Below, one piece after another: positions 61,956-64,000 of a stretch of 64,000 nt of DNA. Position 1 is the first letter of the stretch; each line of letters starts with the position of its first letter. The stretch lies in contig NZ_JBHSBU010000001.1 of assembly GCF_042650885.1 (NCBI RefSeq), forward strand, positions 124,001-188,000, read 5' to 3'. The position numbers and the translations under genes are program-made. A model generated the notes under the pieces. That model ran no database searches and was not told the origin of the DNA. It saw only the letters and a program-made list of their open reading frames with translations. This DNA comes from Chitinimonas_A lacunae. Its GTDB lineage: Bacteria > Pseudomonadota > Gammaproteobacteria > Burkholderiales > Chitinimonadaceae.

Positions 61956-62630
61956 ATGAAACCTATCCCACACTTTCCCTTGAGCGTGGTGATTGCCGAC
62001 GATCATGCCCTGATCAGGGTAGGTATGCGTGTGCTGCTGGAGAATATGGCGGATTTCCGCCTGGTCGCTGAGGCCGAGGATGGCGAAGCCTTGTGTCGGC
62101 TGGCTCGGACACACGAACCCGATATCGTGATCACCGACCTCGAGATGCCGCATATGGACGGTCTGGCAGCGCTGATCGAGCTACAGACGCTGCCCAGGCC
62201 GCCCCGGGTGATCGTTCTCAGCATGCACGTGACGGCCGAGGCGATCCGGGCGGCCACCGCGCATGGGGCGGTGGCCTTTCTGTCCAAGGATGCGCTGTTG
62301 CTCGAGCTGGAGCTGGCCCTGCGCGAAGTGGCACGCGGCGGCCGTTATGTCAGCGCTTCGGTGTCGGACATCCTGCTCAAGGAGCTGTCCCACAGCACTT
62401 CGCCGCCCTTGCCACAGGATGCCCCCGATGCGCTGCTGAGTCCGCGCCAGATCGAGGTGCTCAAGCTGCTGGCCGATGGCCGTTCGGTCAAGGAAACCGC
62501 TTATGCGCTCGGTCTGAGCCCCAAAACCGTGGAAACCCACCGTGCCCAGATTCTGCATCGGCTTGGTCTGCGTGATACGGCCGGGTTGGTGGCCTATGCC
62601 ATTCGGCATGGCTTGCGCAGTGTCGAATAG
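61956..62630 (+). CDS. NarL/LuxR-family response regulator
   Basis: A 224-residue regulator: receiver domain with Asp15/Asp16 and phosphoacceptor Asp61 (IVITDLEMPHMDG), the lysine in FLSKDAL, then a GerE-type HTH (LSPRQIEVLKLLADGRSVKET and LGLSPKTVETHRAQIL). A cognate histidine kinase is not adjacent. It is divergent from the chemosensory operon; the repeat at 61852-61892 could be its site. Upstream frame to 61896 has no homology. The ATG 61956 lacks a clear ribosome binding site. Confidence 0.92.
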   Translation: MKPIPHFPLSVVIADDHALIRVGMRVLLENMADFRLVAEAEDGEALCRLARTHEPDIVITDLEMPHMDGLAALIELQTLPRPPRVIVLSMHVTAEAIRAATAHGAVAFLSKDALLLELELALREVARGGRYVSASVSDILLKELSHSTSPPLPQDAPDALLSPRQIEVLKLLADGRSVKETAYALGLSPKTVETHRAQILHRLGLRDTAGLVAYAIRHGLRSVE

Positions 62631-62677
62631 CCGCTACCTGCTCCGCTATTGGCAAGGGATAGCGCCCGCAGTCTAAA

Positions 62678-62755
62678 TGGAAATAAATAGGAAAAACATA
62701 TGCAAGATTAATGGCGGGTTCTAGAATTTTATGAAAAATATCCTCCAAGCCAATC
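62678..62755 (+). repeat. AT-rich 3'-end repeat (family T, one and a half copies)
   Basis: AAATAGGAAAAACATATGCAAGATTAATGGCGG matches the 3' half of the copy at 39911 (18 of 21 over CATNTGCAAGATNANTGGCGG) with an internal deletion, and GAAAAATATCCTCCAAGCCAATC at 62731 matches the 5' half. It lies 47 bases beyond the stop of the NarL-type regulator gene. Confidence 0.6.
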
Positions 62756-62877
62756 GTGCCTCCAGCACCCATCGTCTCCCCACTTTCCTACCGTTCAGCC
62801 GCTCATGCTGAGCTGTAGTGAGGGCTGGCTATAGTGAGGAAGTCCTGCTGCTGTAGCGCTCTCTGGAGGATTCGACG

Positions 62878-63660
62878 ATGGGCCGCCTGCTGACCTTGTT
62901 CTCACTGTTTCTTCCCTTGTCGCTGACGGTGTCGGCCGCCGAGAAGGTGGTGCTCTACGGCGACGATGACTACGCCCCTTATTCCTTTGTCGAAAATGGC
63001 CAGTTCCGTGGCATCTATGTCGATCTGCTCAAGCGCATCGCCCCCAAACTTGCGCCCGAGTACGAACTGGAGCTGCGCGCCGTGCCGTGGAAGCGAGGGC
63101 TGGCCGAGTTGGAGCGCGGCACCAGCCTGGGGCTGTTTCCGCCTTACCAGCGCAGCGAACGCACCTATATCCAGCCGTATTCGGCGCCACTCTACAAAGA
63201 GTCGGTGGTGCTGTTTTGCAATGACGAAGTGATGAAAACGCCCAGAAAGCAGTTCCCGCAGGATTTCAACGGCCTGGTCGTCGGTGTCAACGCCGGTTTC
63301 ACCTTGACCGACAAACTTCAGGAAGCCGCCAAAGCCGGCAAGATCAAGCTAGAAGAAGCCAAGGGCAACGACGCGAACCTGCTCAAGCTCGCCGCCAAAC
63401 GGATCGGCTGCTACGCCAACGACGCCGTCTCGGTGCGCTATTCGCTGCGCCGCCTGCGCGAGGCACCGGGCGCCTTGGCAGATATCAAGACGCTGACCCT
63501 GCGTGACGCGGTCGAGCTAGCGGGCGAAAACGCCTATGTCGGCTACAGCCGCACCTTCAAAGCCCCTTATAAAGACGACTTTATCCGCCGACTCGACGCG
63601 GCCCTGGCCGGATTGGCCCCGGAAGAAGTCAATAAGCTGGTGGCGCGCTATATCAATTAG
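62878..63660 (+). CDS. Periplasmic solute-binding protein, family 3
   Basis: A 260-residue secreted protein: signal peptide 1-20 (LFSLFLPLSLTVSAAEK), then SBP_bac_3 fold with VVLYGDDDYAPYSFVENGQF, LRAVPWKRGLAELERG and GLVVGVNAGFTLTD. The PYSF..NG segment is typical of polar amino-acid binding proteins. Excellent GGAGGA ribosome binding site before ATG 62878. No ABC components follow, as with the related proteins at 17151 and 37929. The 247-base upstream gap contains a family T repeat. Confidence 0.9.
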   Translation: MGRLLTLFSLFLPLSLTVSAAEKVVLYGDDDYAPYSFVENGQFRGIYVDLLKRIAPKLAPEYELELRAVPWKRGLAELERGTSLGLFPPYQRSERTYIQPYSAPLYKESVVLFCNDEVMKTPRKQFPQDFNGLVVGVNAGFTLTDKLQEAAKAGKIKLEEAKGNDANLLKLAAKRIGCYANDAVSVRYSLRRLREAPGALADIKTLTLRDAVELAGENAYVGYSRTFKAPYKDDFIRRLDAALAGLAPEEVNKLVARYIN

Positions 63661-64000
63661 TTGATTGCTTCACGGCCTTGCTGACTACCCGTTGGAGCGA
63701 GACATCAGACGGGTCTGGAGGCGCTGACCGGGGCAGGTTGACCGAAGCGGTATGGCTGGCATCTCAGGGTCCCTTAGGGGAAATCCTGAGGGTAGGTGAG
63801 GAGGTGGCTATCGGGATGGATAGGGCGGAGAGAGTGAGTGTAGGAACTATTTAATAAAATATGCATATCTTCTGCTAGAAATAGATGGGGATATGAGGAT
63901 AAATAAAAATATTATCTCTTCGTGGGCCACAAACTGTCCGTAATGCGATTGAAACGAACTATCGCGCAACTGGTAAACATTCGTTTTCCAGTAGATGATG
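63661..64000. other. Terminal non-coding region with an AT-rich repeat
   Basis: The stretch includes an interrupted dyad CTCAGG..CCTGAG around 63763-63791 and a family T copy from 63850 to 63925 (AAAATATGC, TCTGCTAGAAATAG, AATAAAAATATTATCTCTTCG). From 63944 to the end, a plus-strand frame ATG CGA TTG AAA CGA..GAT GAT stays open for 19 codons and may be the start of a gene; equally a minus-strand frame ends here (VRFNRITDSLWPTKR then stop). Neither can be decided from 60 bases. Confidence 0.35.
63850..63925 (+). repeat. AT-rich 3'-end repeat (family T copy)
   Basis: TCTGCTAGAAATAGATGGGG and ATAAATAAAAATATTATCTCTTCG align with the copies at 37226 and 17081. It is 190 bases beyond the solute-binding protein stop, further than the others. 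Confidence 0.5.

Noticed and set aside
63944..64000. Possible gene start at the right edge
   Set aside because: Only 19 codons, no ribosome binding site, and an alternative minus-strand reading is equally open; not called as a CDS.

Overview
The window is GC-rich, gene-dense chromosomal DNA of a Gram-negative bacterium. A complete cysE-iscR-S-U-A-hscB-hscA-fdx block, xseB-ispA-dxs, a zinc-independent FolE2, a phasin and two aryl-polyene-type genes together suggest a betaproteobacterium, probably of the Neisseriales (Chromobacteriaceae/Chitinimonas-like). This placement is inferred from gene content only. I saw no rRNA, tRNA or CRISPR array.

Layout. 1-6.7 kb: end of a hotdog thioesterase, GNAT acetyltransferase, an isochorismatase-like hydrolase with an extra C-terminal domain, an orphan aryl-polyene ligase/dehydratase pair, a degenerate HD-GYP protein, IscX and a YbaK-type deacylase. 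6.7-8.8 kb: a low-GC island with a broken SMI1/KNR4-like immunity gene beside an intact IS30-family element. 8.8-15.2 kb: the Isc iron-sulfur operon under a recognisable IscR-type promoter, with cysE immediately upstream to supply cysteine. 15.5-23.6 kb: DUF4442 protein, DODA-type dioxygenase, solute-binding protein, DUF2062 protein and a tripartite ABC exporter (adaptor, ATPase, two permeases). 23.9-30.1 kb: acyl-CoA dehydrogenase, xseB-ispA-dxs (isoprenoid precursors) and folE2. 30.3-37.2 kb: ArsR-type regulator with a persulfide-sensor cysteine pair, gpmI, EnvC-like protein, CtpA protease, a hypothetical, a GAF protein and MoeB/ThiF. 37.3-50.9 kb: lone cNMP-domain protein, second solute-binding protein, GH114 protein, phasin plus patatin (PHA granule), GntR, HTH protein, radical SAM, UspA, thioesterase-TerB-MoxR-YcaQ, and Old Yellow Enzyme with divergent TetR. 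51.3-61.8 kb: a ten-gene chemosensory operon (soluble MCP with two signalling tips, triple CheW, CheB, HEAT-repeat protein, CheR, CheY, CheA, STAS, CheY, membrane MCP). 61.9-63.7 kb: a divergent NarL-type regulator and a third solute-binding protein.

The most unusual signal is non-coding. Two families of short dispersed repeats sit between genes. One is AT-rich (core like AAAATATCCTGCAAA...TCTGCWAGAT), with at least nine copies, nearly all within about 50 bp of the 3' end of a gene; two of them supply the gene's stop codon. The other is GC-rich (core GGAAATGCGCYAGC), with six copies, mostly in inverted pairs like REP/BIME elements. A 22-bp-spaced direct repeat lies between the chemosensory operon and the divergent NarL-type regulator, and a 13-bp palindromic half-operator is shared by the acyl-CoA dehydrogenase and DUF4442 promoters.
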